Shown here piece after piece: positions 1-9,075 of a stretch of 64,000 nucleotides of DNA. A program made the position numbers and the translations under genes. Source of the stretch: Stenomitos frigidus_A (GTDB lineage Bacteria > Cyanobacteriota > Cyanobacteriia > Leptolyngbyales > Leptolyngbyaceae); contig NZ_CAWNSW010000141.1 of assembly GCF_963877135.1 (NCBI RefSeq), positions 1 to 64,000 of the forward strand, in the 5' to 3' direction. How positions within the stretch are numbered: position 1 is the first letter of the stretch; each line of letters begins with the position of its first letter. The notes beneath the pieces are model-generated. The model worked only from the letters and a program-made list of their open reading frames with translations. It had not been told where the DNA came from and searched no databases.

Positions 1-540
1 TTCTCTGGTTCATCAGGTTGCTTCTCTAGCTTACTGATGTAACTGGAAGTATTACACCTTATTTAATCCATAATCCTTAGCGACATTTCGTCATGACAAT
101 CAATCGCTCTGTCTGACATACCGCTTTCCATGACACAATCGTGATTAGTCATTGCCCATTCGTCGTTCGCGCTTGTTCGTTTTGTCGAACCACTCCTCTA
201 GAACTTAGGTTTCCCACATTGGTCTAATCTCTAGCAGCTCTATAGAGAAATCTGAGCTTTGATGCTATTGACTTCAGTGGCTTACGTGACTAAGCTTGTA
301 AGCCTTATTGCTTTACTTGGCTCTAGCGTAAACTAGCTGATTGCTGAAGGTATCCGTGAATTCCTGTTTTTGGTTTCTGCTTACCCGACACGCCACTCTC
401 GCAGTTTCCCGTGTTTCTGCTGCCATTGAATGTATACGTTGGATGAGCGGCGGTTAAGCTGCGGGGCGATCGCACAACCGCGGGAAGCTGCTATAACCGT
501 TAGGGTGTACACGTCAACGGCTTTGGCTAAGTGACAGTGA
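1..540. other. Intergenic region, no gene recognised
   Basis: No convincing coding region, RNA gene or strong hairpin is visible in the first 540 bases. Short reading frames here lack a recognisable product or ribosome binding site. The last part presumably holds the promoter of the HerA-like gene, but no clear -10/-35 pair was assigned. Confidence 0.5.
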
Positions 541-2277
541 ATGAACGCTAATAATTCGCTTCTAGATAATTCGCTTCTAACCAATGCGGTGAGCTTAGAG
601 GGTGCATTGCCTTCGCCGCGCGTGATTGGCACGGTGAAAGGACCGGGTGAGACGGGTAACCAGTATGTCTTCATCACAGCGGACAATCGATCGGTAAAGA
701 TCGGCGAATTTGTTTTTTATGAGGTCGTTACGCCGGAGCGCGAGTCTGCGCTACAGATTTTAGGCAAGATTTCGGCACGTTGTTTGATTGACCACCTGCC
801 GGATCGTATTTTTGCGGATACAGAGATTAGTCCAGAAGCGATCGCGGCGCTGGTTGGCTTTACTTACAACAATCCTGAGATCTACGAGATCACGGTGGAC
901 GTTGTGGGTTATTTCGACCCCAATCTGGGCTTTATGAACCCTCGTCGTACACCCAACCCAGGGGCGAAGGTTTACCTGGCAGACGATGCCATGCTCCGGC
1001 GTGTGTTGAACAAGAAGCAACCGGGTGAGGTGGGTGCTGCACACATTGGGTCGTTGCTGCTACGGGAGTCAGATGTGCCTGTGGCGCTCGATGTGAAGGA
1101 ATTGGTGAGTACCCACATGGCGATCCTGGCGGGAACGGGATCGGGCAAATCCTACACAGCAGGCGTGCTGATCGAGGAACTGTTGCTGCCGCATAACCGC
1201 GCTGCCGTGCTGATTTTCGATCCACATGGCGAATACCATACATTGGCGGAGATGCGAGGACATCCTGCGTTTCAAGGAAGCGATGGTTACACGCCGAAGG
1301 TGAAAATTCTCACGCCAGAAGCGATTCGGATTCGGGTGTCGTCGCTGGATTACTACGATATTGTGACGCTGCTGCCAGATATGAGCGATCGTCAGCAGTC
1401 CATTCTCAACAAGGCCTATCGGCTGCTTCAACGGCATAAGCAGGGCGAATATCGTTGGGGCATTCAGGATCTCATTGCAGCAGTACGTGAAGCCGATATG
1501 CAGGTCGACGAAGAAGGCAACGAAAAGTCGGGTTCATCGGCTCCGGCGTTGGAGTGGAAACTGGAGCGACTGGAGCGATCGCAGTACTTTCACACCTTTG
1601 AGCACACCGTTGCGCCTAGAGATCTCTTTGAGCCAGGGCAGGTGACAGTGCTACAAATGAATGAAATCAGCCAGGAAGAGCAGCAGGTGATTTGTGCGGC
1701 GGTACTGCGACAGTCTAATCAGGCACGGATGAACACCCAGCGGGAATTGATTCAGCCTGACGATGAAAATTTTCTGCCCTACCCTGTCTTCATCATTGTG
1801 GAAGAAGCACATCGCTTTGCGCCTGCTCATGAGCCATCGCGCTGCAAAGCCGTACTGAGAACGATTTTGAGCGAGGGCCGCAAGTTTGGTCTCGGCATGG
1901 GGTTGATTACACAACGCCCCGGCAAGATTGACTCGGATGTGCTGTCTCAGTGCATGAGCCAGTTCATTATGCGCATTGTCAATCCTGTCGATCAGGAGAG
2001 CCTGAAATATGGCGTTGAAGCCGCAGGGCGCGATTTGCTCAAAGAATTGCCTGCTCTCACGAAGGGGCAGATTATCGTAGCAGGTGCCTGTGTCAATACA
2101 CCTGTGCTGTGTAAAGTGAGACAGCGGCTAACAAAGCACGGTGGCGAAACGCTTAATGCACCAGAAATGTGGCAGCAGCATTTTCAAGCACACCATGCTC
2201 GCGATCGCCAAATTCAACAGGCTCCGGTTGCAGGTCGCCCCCGATCGCAAACCGTGCGGGGAGTCAGCATTGAGTGA
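541..2277 (+). CDS. HerA-like ATP-binding protein (DUF87/HAS-barrel family)
   Basis: A 578-residue protein of the HerA/FtsK P-loop ATPase group. Residues 20-150 look like the N-terminal HAS-barrel. The Walker A motif GTGSGKS lies at about 198-204, a DPHGEYH motif follows at about 227, and an acidic Walker B segment (IIVEEAHRFAP) lies near residue 420. The C-terminal part carries the LITQRPGKI segment typical of the family. HerA proteins are hexameric DNA translocases that usually pair with the nuclease NurA in DNA end processing. No nurA-like gene is next to it, so its partner is unknown. The ATG at 541 is the first start and has no clear Shine-Dalgarno sequence. The family call is firm; the cellular role is inferred. 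Confidence 0.85.
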   Translation: MNANNSLLDNSLLTNAVSLEGALPSPRVIGTVKGPGETGNQYVFITADNRSVKIGEFVFYEVVTPERESALQILGKISARCLIDHLPDRIFADTEISPEAIAALVGFTYNNPEIYEITVDVVGYFDPNLGFMNPRRTPNPGAKVYLADDAMLRRVLNKKQPGEVGAAHIGSLLLRESDVPVALDVKELVSTHMAILAGTGSGKSYTAGVLIEELLLPHNRAAVLIFDPHGEYHTLAEMRGHPAFQGSDGYTPKVKILTPEAIRIRVSSLDYYDIVTLLPDMSDRQQSILNKAYRLLQRHKQGEYRWGIQDLIAAVREADMQVDEEGNEKSGSSAPALEWKLERLERSQYFHTFEHTVAPRDLFEPGQVTVLQMNEISQEEQQVICAAVLRQSNQARMNTQRELIQPDDENFLPYPVFIIVEEAHRFAPAHEPSRCKAVLRTILSEGRKFGLGMGLITQRPGKIDSDVLSQCMSQFIMRIVNPVDQESLKYGVEAAGRDLLKELPALTKGQIIVAGACVNTPVLCKVRQRLTKHGGETLNAPEMWQQHFQAHHARDRQIQQAPVAGRPRSQTVRGVSIE

Positions 2278-2319
2278 GGGTAGATGAAGTGAACGTGCGA
2301 TCGCGGGCAAGGCGATCGT

Positions 2320-3258
2320 TTACGGTGGTGTCGGCGTGCTGTCTGTCAGCGGTGGCGCTGATTCAACCGGAGACGGGGCAGTATGCTGATTGGCTTTAGC
2401 TAGCGCCAATTCTTTGTTCTTCCGATAAGCGGCTACTCGATCTTGTGCGGTCGCATAGCGGCTATCTTCTGCAGTGACCTCTGCCATCAAGTCTGAGGCA
2501 CGCTGCCAACGGGCTGCCAATTCGAGCCACTGTGCTTGTGATTGTGCCGTTAAACCGGCTTGTGATGCCTGTTCTGCAATCCGCACGGCGATCGGAAAGG
2601 GGTCTTGTTTGGTAGTTGGCTGCAGTGTGGAAACCGCTGTCTGCGGCTGTGTTGGCTGAGGAGGACTGCTTGCCTGTGGGGTTGCGGATGGTGCTGGCTT
2701 CACTGCTGTTTCTGTTTTGGGGGCTCCCAGCCAGCTATACAGCGCCCAGCCACCCAAGAGCAGCAAGAGACTGGCACTAGCGCCACCTACAAGTCCGCGC
2801 CAAAACTGATGGCGCTCGCGCTGTTGTCCTGCAGAACGTGTGGGCAGATTCGACTTTGGTAGCGGTACGTTCTGCTGCCACTCATTGAGGATGTGGCGAA
2901 AAATGTTTGGTTTGTTCAGCGTGATTTCTTGTGACCACAGCAACTGGCTTTCAGGATCACGACTGATTTCGTCTAGCCACAGTAACTGTTGTTCGCGTAC
3001 GATGCGGCTGTTGATGTTGACTCGACGAATGTTGCGGGGTGAGATCGCCTCCAAGGTCTGTCGAATCTGCCTAATGAGTTCTGATGGTTCTAGCTGTTCT
3101 GCTGTAGCAGCTTCACAGAGAATTTGTAGCACGTTATCTGCAAAAATGGCACGTGTTCGTACACCCGAATCAGCAAGCTTTTCGTTGAGCACCTGAATAA
3201 TTGCTGCAACGCTGCCTTGATTAGCTTGTTTGACGATATCGTTCACTGTGCTGGTCAT
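2320..3258 (-). CDS. Conserved hypothetical protein with one membrane segment
   Basis: A 312-residue protein. The N-terminal 150 residues are predicted soluble and helical. One hydrophobic stretch (about residues 155-177, rich in Leu, Gly and Ala) should span the membrane. A Pro/Thr/Gln/Ser-rich linker follows, then a charged helical C-terminal segment and a Pro-rich tail. I do not recognise a characterised family; it looks like a cyanobacterial protein of unknown function. It converges on the HerA-like gene with a gap of about 40 bases and stands alone. Confidence 0.7.
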   Translation of the reverse strand: MTSTVNDIVKQANQGSVAAIIQVLNEKLADSGVRTRAIFADNVLQILCEAATAEQLEPSELIRQIRQTLEAISPRNIRRVNINSRIVREQQLLWLDEISRDPESQLLWSQEITLNKPNIFRHILNEWQQNVPLPKSNLPTRSAGQQRERHQFWRGLVGGASASLLLLLGGWALYSWLGAPKTETAVKPAPSATPQASSPPQPTQPQTAVSTLQPTTKQDPFPIAVRIAEQASQAGLTAQSQAQWLELAARWQRASDLMAEVTAEDSRYATAQDRVAAYRKNKELALAKANQHTAPSPVESAPPLTDSTPTPP

Positions 3259-3544
3259 TATTGAAAGCTATAAATTGACCCTGATCTGAGAGGAAGGATG
3301 CTATGGCGACCCTTGATTCAAGATACTCCAATTTCGTGAAATGAAAACCAATAAGCGCATGAATATGAGACTAAAGGGTACTCAAAAAAGCAGTATTAGC
3401 GATAAAAAACTTAACGAACGCAACTCGAACTCACGATCGATTAGGTTATGCGATCGCCTTTGGGGTCAGCCTCTCAACGCTGGTCAAGCACTTCTTACTT
3501 TGAATTGACGGCTCATTCAAGTTGAGCAGCAATTGGTCTTCGTT

Positions 3545-4276
3545 TTAGTTTTTTAAATGGCGGCAATCGTTGAAGCGTCGTACTTGCCAGAGATCTGTAT
3601 TAAAGCGATTTTGATCGGAACGATGCCACCGCGATTGATCAACCCAAAACTCAAAGATGGCAGTATTATTTGCTCGTAGCCGCCACGAGCGATCGCACCC
3701 CATGAGCTCTGCAATCAAGTGTTGCAAAATCCAGCTATGAGTCACGATCCAAATTTGATCCCCATTCTGGTGTCGGCTGAAGACGGTTTGAATAAACTGG
3801 TTGGCGCGGTTTCTGGCATCCTGTGGCGTTTCGGCACCGGGAATCTGAATCCAATCGGGTGACGCTTCCAGTTCACGGCAGAGGTCAGGATAACGATGAA
3901 TCGCTTCTGCCCAGGTCAGCCCTTGAAAAATGCCGTTTTGAAATTCTTTGAGTGTATCGGTATACGCTACTGTGATGCTTCCAGACGCATTCTCTGTTGT
4001 GTCAATGGTGGTCTCAGCGCTGTCAATGAGATCACTGACGGCAGCCGGAAGGGGTGCTGTCTGAAAATGGTCAAGCAAAATCTGTGTGGTCTGAGCGGTT
4101 CGTTTGAGTGGGCTACTGTACACATGAGAAGGATGCCAACCTTCTGCTAGCAGGCTGCGGGCAAGCTTCTCTGCCTGCTGCTTGCCTTCGCGGGAAAGCG
4201 CATAGTCGCCATGACCCTGCATGCGTTTTTCCTGGTTGCCGGTGGACTGCGCATGACGAATAAATAACAGCTTCAT
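3545..4276 (-). CDS. Histidine phosphatase family protein (phosphoglycerate mutase-like)
   Basis: From the ATG at 4276 the protein begins MKLLFIRHAQSTGN, the phosphohistidine motif of the histidine phosphatase superfamily with RHA in place of the usual RHG. An upstream in-frame ATG at 4288 would add only four residues. The second conserved histidine sits in WIVTHSW near residue 180, and the intervening SPLKRTAQT segment is also typical. About 243 residues is normal for the family. Members remove phosphate from many small molecules or proteins, so the substrate cannot be given. It has no operon partner. Confidence 0.85.
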   Translation of the reverse strand: MKLLFIRHAQSTGNQEKRMQGHGDYALSREGKQQAEKLARSLLAEGWHPSHVYSSPLKRTAQTTQILLDHFQTAPLPAAVSDLIDSAETTIDTTENASGSITVAYTDTLKEFQNGIFQGLTWAEAIHRYPDLCRELEASPDWIQIPGAETPQDARNRANQFIQTVFSRHQNGDQIWIVTHSWILQHLIAELMGCDRSWRLRANNTAIFEFWVDQSRWHRSDQNRFNTDLWQVRRFNDCRHLKN

Positions 4277-4321
4277 GACTCGATGCATGAATTGATCCTA
4301 TGAGATGAATAGGCCGATTAC

Positions 4322-4481
4322 AGTCTAGAGATTTTAGACTGGAGACTCTGAACGGAAGACTTTAGACTGGAGACTCTGGATGCAAAAAGCTGCTGACTAG
4401 TCACCGCAAACATCGAGACATTTGCGGCGAGTCTAAAGTCCCAGTCTAAAGCCCCTAGTCTAAAGTCCTTAGTCTAGAGCA
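4322..4481. repeat. Short tandem repeats built on TCTAAAGTC / GACTTTAGA
   Basis: Two near-identical copies of TTTAGACTGGAGACTCTG lie on the left side. Four inverted copies of AGTCTAAAG, spaced by 4-8 bases, lie on the right. The whole block sits between the phosphatase and the VOC gene. It resembles the short tandemly repeated repetitive sequences of cyanobacteria. The opposite orientation of the halves could allow a large imperfect hairpin. Confidence 0.7.
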
Positions 4482-4502
4482 AAAGTTCTCAGGCTAACCG
4501 CT

Positions 4503-4949
4503 ATGCATCACGTTTCGATTCGGACGGCAAATATTTTTCGAGCGATCGCCTTTTACGAACAGCTTGGCTTTCAAGTGCAAGAGCGTTTTACCACAGGCTT
4601 CACGTTGGCTTGCTGGATGGAGGGCTTAGGCGGACGGATCGAATTGATTCAAATTCCAGAACCACGGCCTGCGCCAGATGCCTTTGGCGATGAGCATTAT
4701 GTTGGTTACTATCACTTATCGTTTGATCTGACTGGCGTTACAGATGATTTAACTCGTTGGTTGGAGGCATTGAGCGATCGCTTCACAAAAGCTGCAGCAG
4801 CGCAACCTGATCAGTTTCAAGCACTCACAGTGCTGCTACAGCCAGAGCAACAAATGATCGGCGATCGTGTTTACGAAGTCGCTTTTATTGCCGATAGCGA
4901 CGGACTGGCGTTGGAGTTTTTGCGGACAATGGAGCGGAGAGACGGGTGA
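4503..4949 (+). CDS. VOC (glyoxalase/bleomycin-resistance/dioxygenase) superfamily protein
   Basis: A 148-residue protein starting MHHVSIRTANIFRAIAFYEQ, the standard opening of a vicinal-oxygen-chelate fold, with a closing GLALEFL beta strand. Length is normal for a single two-module VOC protein. The family includes glyoxalase I, extradiol dioxygenases and antibiotic-binding proteins, so the reaction is not predictable from sequence. It converges on ftsI with a gap of about 43 bases. Confidence 0.75.
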   Translation: MHHVSIRTANIFRAIAFYEQLGFQVQERFTTGFTLACWMEGLGGRIELIQIPEPRPAPDAFGDEHYVGYYHLSFDLTGVTDDLTRWLEALSDRFTKAAAAQPDQFQALTVLLQPEQQMIGDRVYEVAFIADSDGLALEFLRTMERRDG

Positions 4950-4992
4950 ATCACGCAAAACATCGCTCACGCCACCTCTGCTCCCTTGCCTG

Positions 4993-6810
4993 TCATCGCC
5001 CCATCGTCTCCTCTGATGCTAATGTGCTTGGTGGAATTTTTTCCAGGCTAATGAGGGCTTCCATGACAGACTTAACGACGGGGGCAGCAACGGTTGAACC
5101 GAAAGCATCGCCACCTTTGGGCTCATCGACAACAGCAACGACGACATAGCGGGGTGCTTCGACCGGAAAGATGCCTACAAAGCTGGTAATCTTTGCATGA
5201 TCAAAGTAGCCACCATTAGGATTAGCTTTTTGGGCCGTTCCAGTTTTCCCTGCAATGCGGTAGCCAGGAATTTGGGCACTCTTACCTGTCCCTTTGCTGA
5301 CCACCGTTTCCATCATTGATAGCACAGACTGAGTCGTTGCTTTAGAGAAGATGGGTCGAGGCATGGGGAGATTGGGTTGCCAGTAAGGTTGTCCTTTGCT
5401 GTCAAACAATCCCTTTACAACATGAGGGGTAACCAGTTTGCCACCGTTTGCCAGCACGGCATGGAGCTGAGCCAGGTGAATCGGGGTAAGCGAAAAGCCC
5501 TGCCCAAAAGCGGTAGTGGCTCGTTCGATCGCCGATTCGAGGAAGACCTTTCGAGTTTTGAACTGACCGGACGCTTCGGATGGTAAATCAATACCCACCA
5601 CTTCACTCATGCCTAGTCGTTTCAGCCAGGTGTAATAAACGCTGGGTTTAATCTGCTGCACGACGTGCACCATGCCAACGTTGCTAGAGTATTCCAGAAT
5701 TTGCGTGAGCGTAATGCTGCCTCTGCCGCCCGAGGTCGAATAGTCAAAGTTTTGGATGGGCCAGCCACCAACCTGAATCTGACCCTCATCGTAGAAGACG
5801 CTGTCTGGTTTCACCGAACCAGTTTCCAGGGCTATCGCCACATTAAGAGGCTTAAAGGTTGATCCCGGCTCATACAAATCAGAAAGCGCCCAATTTTTGA
5901 AGCGATCAACCGAGTATTTGAAGTACTGATTGGGGTCGTAGGACGGGGTCGATGCCAGCGTGAGCAGGGAACCGTCACGGACATCCATCACGATGACAGT
6001 GCCACGTTTAGCACTGAATTTCTTGACCTGTTGCTGTAAGGCTGCGATCGCCACACGTTGTAGGCGACTATCTAATGTGAGTTGCAGTTGCCAATCATCG
6101 ACATTCAGGAACCCTCCAGGCACCTGGTCAGGCATCAACGACCCATCCCCCATGCGCCGCAATTTCACTGGGTTTGACAGGCGCTCCAGCAACTTCTGCT
6201 GGCTTAATTCCAGCCCTGCTTGCCCTTTGTGGTCATCATTGACGTAGCCCAAGACATCTGCCGCTAGTTCATGCTGGGGGTAGAACCGCTGCTGGCTCTG
6301 AAGGAGTTCTAAGCCGTCGGCTCGCAGGTTGGTGATTTGGTCAGCAACTGTCTCAGAGAGAGAATATTCAAGGCGAATGCCGGTTTCAGCTTGATCCAGC
6401 TTCTTGACCAAATCAGCTGCCGCTTGCCGTAGTAATGGAGCGAGCTTCTCAGCGATCGCCTGCTTCGATTCCTTAAACAGCTTCGGGTGCGCAAATAACG
6501 TGTAAACCGGACGATCCAACGCCAGTACTGTATCCGTGCGATCGATAATCTGGCGACGTGGGATGAACGGCCGCATGTAGACCATCTGCTGTTCTTGTGC
6601 CCGTGCTTGCAGCTGGGGAGCCTGCACAATCTGCAAACGAAAGAGGTTCAATAGCAGCAACCCACACCCACCCACCAGTGCAACCCAAACTAAGAGCAAC
6701 CGAAAGGTAGGCAGCTCTATAAAGGCAGTGCGATCGACCCGTCGAGGGCGATTGCTGACTGGTAAGCGACGCGCACGCTGCGATGACAGAGAACGAGGAG
6801 GACTAGCCAT
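4993..6810 (-). CDS. ftsI: Peptidoglycan transpeptidase FtsI (penicillin-binding protein 2/3 class)
   Basis: A 605-residue class B penicillin-binding protein that cross-links septal peptidoglycan. A membrane anchor lies at residues 36-56. A pedestal domain covers roughly 75-240, followed by the transpeptidase. All three active-site motifs are present: SXXK (STFK, 317-320), SSN (375-377) and KTGTA (522-526). The gene follows the FtsL-like gene by 11 bases on the same strand, consistent with a division operon. PBP2 of the elongasome is the alternative, but the upstream FtsL-like gene and the lack of a rodA neighbour favour FtsI. Confidence 0.9.
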   Translation of the reverse strand: MASPPRSLSSQRARRLPVSNRPRRVDRTAFIELPTFRLLLVWVALVGGCGLLLLNLFRLQIVQAPQLQARAQEQQMVYMRPFIPRRQIIDRTDTVLALDRPVYTLFAHPKLFKESKQAIAEKLAPLLRQAAADLVKKLDQAETGIRLEYSLSETVADQITNLRADGLELLQSQQRFYPQHELAADVLGYVNDDHKGQAGLELSQQKLLERLSNPVKLRRMGDGSLMPDQVPGGFLNVDDWQLQLTLDSRLQRVAIAALQQQVKKFSAKRGTVIVMDVRDGSLLTLASTPSYDPNQYFKYSVDRFKNWALSDLYEPGSTFKPLNVAIALETGSVKPDSVFYDEGQIQVGGWPIQNFDYSTSGGRGSITLTQILEYSSNVGMVHVVQQIKPSVYYTWLKRLGMSEVVGIDLPSEASGQFKTRKVFLESAIERATTAFGQGFSLTPIHLAQLHAVLANGGKLVTPHVVKGLFDSKGQPYWQPNLPMPRPIFSKATTQSVLSMMETVVSKGTGKSAQIPGYRIAGKTGTAQKANPNGGYFDHAKITSFVGIFPVEAPRYVVVAVVDEPKGGDAFGSTVAAPVVKSVMEALISLEKIPPSTLASEETMGR

Positions 6811-6821
6811 AACAACAGCTC

Positions 6822-7361
6822 TTAATATCCCAGGGGGGTGTTGGGCGCTACTTCAGCTTTGAGCACGCTAGGGGGGGCGGCTAAGGCTGGGCGTTGTGGA
6901 GCCGGCTGAAGAAAAATAGTGTTGTCTGGAGTTTGGGGCACGAGTCCTGAACCTGGTTGATCAGCTTGTAACGCCAGTTGATTTTTCAAGCCTTCATTGG
7001 TAGCAATCATCTCTCGCTCGTTGCGCTGGAGCGTTTTCAGCTTGCGGTATTCTTTGCTCCAAAGCTGCTGCGTATAAACAGTGCTGCCATAAACAATCAG
7101 TGTCGCTGTCACTAGAATAAACGCAATGACCAGAGAGCCGCGCTGTGCTTGAATCAACAACCGCAACCACAACGGTAGCGATCGGGAAGAAGGCAGGCGT
7201 CTGACTGCTGTGCCTGCTGTCGGTGCTACTGCTTTTAGCGGTGGTCTGGAGCGTTTTGAAACAGTCCGTACTGCAGGCTGGGCTGGTACTGGGTAGAGCG
7301 GCGATCGACGGTTAGAAGTGGGTTGCCGAGAACGGGGCGCAGATCGAAACGCAGTAGACAT
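6822..7361 (-). CDS. FtsL-like bitopic membrane protein upstream of ftsI
   Basis: A 179-residue protein with a long basic, Ser/Pro-rich cytoplasmic N-terminus (1-70), a single membrane span (about 74-92), a charged helical coiled-coil-like stretch (100-130) and a Pro-rich tail. This topology and its place directly upstream of ftsI are those of FtsL, which links FtsI/FtsW to FtsQB in the divisome. Primary sequence of FtsL is poorly conserved, so the assignment rests on topology and synteny. The gap to ftsI is 11 bases, so co-transcription is likely. Confidence 0.65.
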   Translation of the reverse strand: MSTAFRSAPRSRQPTSNRRSPLYPVPAQPAVRTVSKRSRPPLKAVAPTAGTAVRRLPSSRSLPLWLRLLIQAQRGSLVIAFILVTATLIVYGSTVYTQQLWSKEYRKLKTLQRNEREMIATNEGLKNQLALQADQPGSGLVPQTPDNTIFLQPAPQRPALAAPPSVLKAEVAPNTPLGY

Positions 7362-7819
7362 CAGCTTCTCATCACTCCTTTAACACACGTACAGCCTTGC
7401 CTGGTGGCAATTAATCACGCTGCATAACTCAACATACCCAAGGCTCAAGCTTAGGAAACTTACTTATCGCACAGAAACTGCCTTTGGGCTCAGTTTGCGA
7501 TCGCAAGTCAGCCATCTTCATCAAGATTACCAGTCAGTCTACTGCAACAATTCGATTTTCAAACAAAAATAAGGCGACTGGGGCTTTAAGCGGATTGCTT
7601 GGAAACTAGCATTGCTCATCAAGCGGCTTGACGCAAAAACTGCCGTCGCTTGCCCCAAACCCTTTCACAAAGGGATCTACCCCTTCAAGCTTCAAAGGTT
7701 GTTTGAAAAGTATGGCAAGCATCGCCGTTACGTTGCTATCTCACCCGTGATTGCAAAACCAGGCTCATGGAGCGAAGCCCGTTGATGAAAGTGAAGGATT
7801 TATTTGGGTCATTGATGGT

Positions 7820-7836
7820 GCGGGCATCTTGCCCGC
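7820..7836. repeat. Interspersed hairpin repeat (GCGGGCATCTTGCCCGC)
   Basis: A perfect 7-base stem (GCGGGCA/TGCCCGC) with a three-base loop, followed at once by GTTGGCGCAGCCTCTCCG. Both parts are well known as dispersed repeats in cyanobacterial genomes. It is not followed by a T-run, so it is more likely a repeat than a terminator. Confidence 0.6.
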
Positions 7837-7887
7837 GTTGGCGCAGCCTCTCCGTAGGAGCGTGGATTAATTAATCTGAACCATTTG

Positions 7888-7927
7888 CTTTCTGTAGGGA
7901 CGTTCCATGGAACGTCCCTACAGAAAG
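7888..7927. repeat. Perfect 40-base palindrome centred on CCATGG
   Basis: Twenty bases (7888-7907, starting CTTTCTGTAGGGACG) are followed without a loop by their exact reverse complement (7908-7927). The core GTAGGGACGTTCC/GGAACGTCCCTAC matches a palindromic repeat dispersed in many cyanobacterial genomes. It may move as a small non-autonomous element, but no target-site duplication was identified. Confidence 0.8.
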
Positions 7928-8402
7928 AATTGCACCTGATTAAATCTGCGTTCCGTAGAAGAAATGAGACGTCTGTGCTGCGCACACGCTATGCGAACGC
8001 ACTGTAGCTAAGCTGTTCATCATTCAAACTGAGTATTTACAGCGGTTCTCAATCGAGTAAGCCACAGTCTTGTCGAGACGGGTGTGGGGTGTAGGGTATA
8101 GGGTGTGGTGAATGCAAATGAAAACGGCTGTAGGAGGCTGAAACCCTTTACTGGCTTAGATCACTTTGAAAATTTAAATGCATAACAGCTTATGACCGAA
8201 TTTAATTTTTAACTCCACAAACGGGTCAATGCCTGCCCTATAACGCTTTTAGTCCCTTTCGTGGGCTTCACCTGGTGAAACCGTGATTTTCAATCACGAG
8301 CGGGTGACGCCATAAACGAAAACTGTGCAAACATCCTCGTAGTTGGGAGCCTTCTGGCTTGAACTCAGGTCAGACGTTCACGCCAAAGCCCATGATTATT
8401 CC

Positions 8403-8795
8403 CTAAGCCAGCGTCTCCGGGCAATATCCTAAGCCTTGTACAAACTGTTGCCGAAACTCCTCAATTTCTTCGCGATCGGGAGTGCCATGTGAAACTACTG
8501 CAACCTGGTAACGATGCATCACATCAACAGGTGACTGCCCCGTTTCCAACCCCCAGAGTGCCATTTGTACGCGAATACCGGGATCGCAAGGAATACCCAG
8601 TTCATTCATGAACGCGCGCAAGTTGCCATGCTCGTGAGGCTCCAGGCAGCGATTCATTTTTACTTTGATAATCCAGCCGTCGATTTGATGAATCACAGTC
8701 ATGAAGTGTACTGGAAACCGACTGGAGTAGTGCAAATACTCAACAACCCTTAAAGTGAGGGTTGCATTTGAAAGATGATACAGGTAGTCCATCAC
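8403..8795 (-). CDS. Conserved hypothetical protein
   Basis: A soluble protein of 130 residues (129 from the second ATG). It has mixed alpha/beta character and no membrane segment, signal peptide or recognised motif. It seems to be a cyanobacterial protein of unknown function. The flanks are long intergenic stretches, so context gives no clue. The coding call rests on length, composition and absence of a better frame. Confidence 0.55.
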   Translation of the reverse strand: MMDYLYHLSNATLTLRVVEYLHYSSRFPVHFMTVIHQIDGWIIKVKMNRCLEPHEHGNLRAFMNELGIPCDPGIRVQMALWGLETGQSPVDVMHRYQVAVVSHGTPDREEIEEFRQQFVQGLGYCPETLA

Positions 8796-8924
8796 AGTTT
8801 TTCCAGACCCGTCAAACGCCTACATCATTTATAGTCCACCAAACGTATCATCAAATACCAGGGGGAAAGCCCTCTAAGTGAAGAGGGTTTCCACCCAATT
8901 TGGGTAAGGAGTGAGGGGAGCTTG

Positions 8925-9010
8925 AGAGTTCTAAGTTTTGGGTTTTGAGTAGCACTTTGTGCCGCTGCGCTAGAGAGTTTTGAGTTTTGAGTTCTCTGCC
9001 GCCCCTGCCT
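8925..9010. repeat. GTTTTGAGTTTTGAG-type short repeats upstream of queA
   Basis: Tandem GAGTTTTGAGTTTTGAG copies interrupted by CACTTTGTGCCGCTGCGCTAGA. The same unit recurs at 10221-10280 on the other side of queA. These are typical low-complexity cyanobacterial repeats with no gene. Confidence 0.6.
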
Positions 9011-9075
9011 CCTCTGCTTCCCCAGCTTCCTGTCTCCTTCCAACAATTGACAACTAACAACGAACGCCTCCAGCC

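Larger units (their letters stand above)
7362..8402. other. 1 kb repeat-bearing intergenic region
   Basis: No gene was found. The stretch contains a hairpin repeat (7820-7836), a 40-base palindrome (7888-7927), and common cyanobacterial repeat fragments: a GCGCAGCCTCTCCGTAGGAG-type segment near 7841-7860, a CGCACACGCTATGCGAACG-type segment near 7981, and a GGGTGTGGGGTGTAGGG segment near 8080-8105. Short reading frames here look non-coding. A degraded gene or small RNA cannot be excluded. Confidence 0.5.

Noticed and set aside
8220..8345. Possible riboswitch or small RNA in the 1 kb gap
   Set aside because: A CGTGATT/AATCACG hairpin and flanking pairings exist, but no known riboswitch consensus was recognised.
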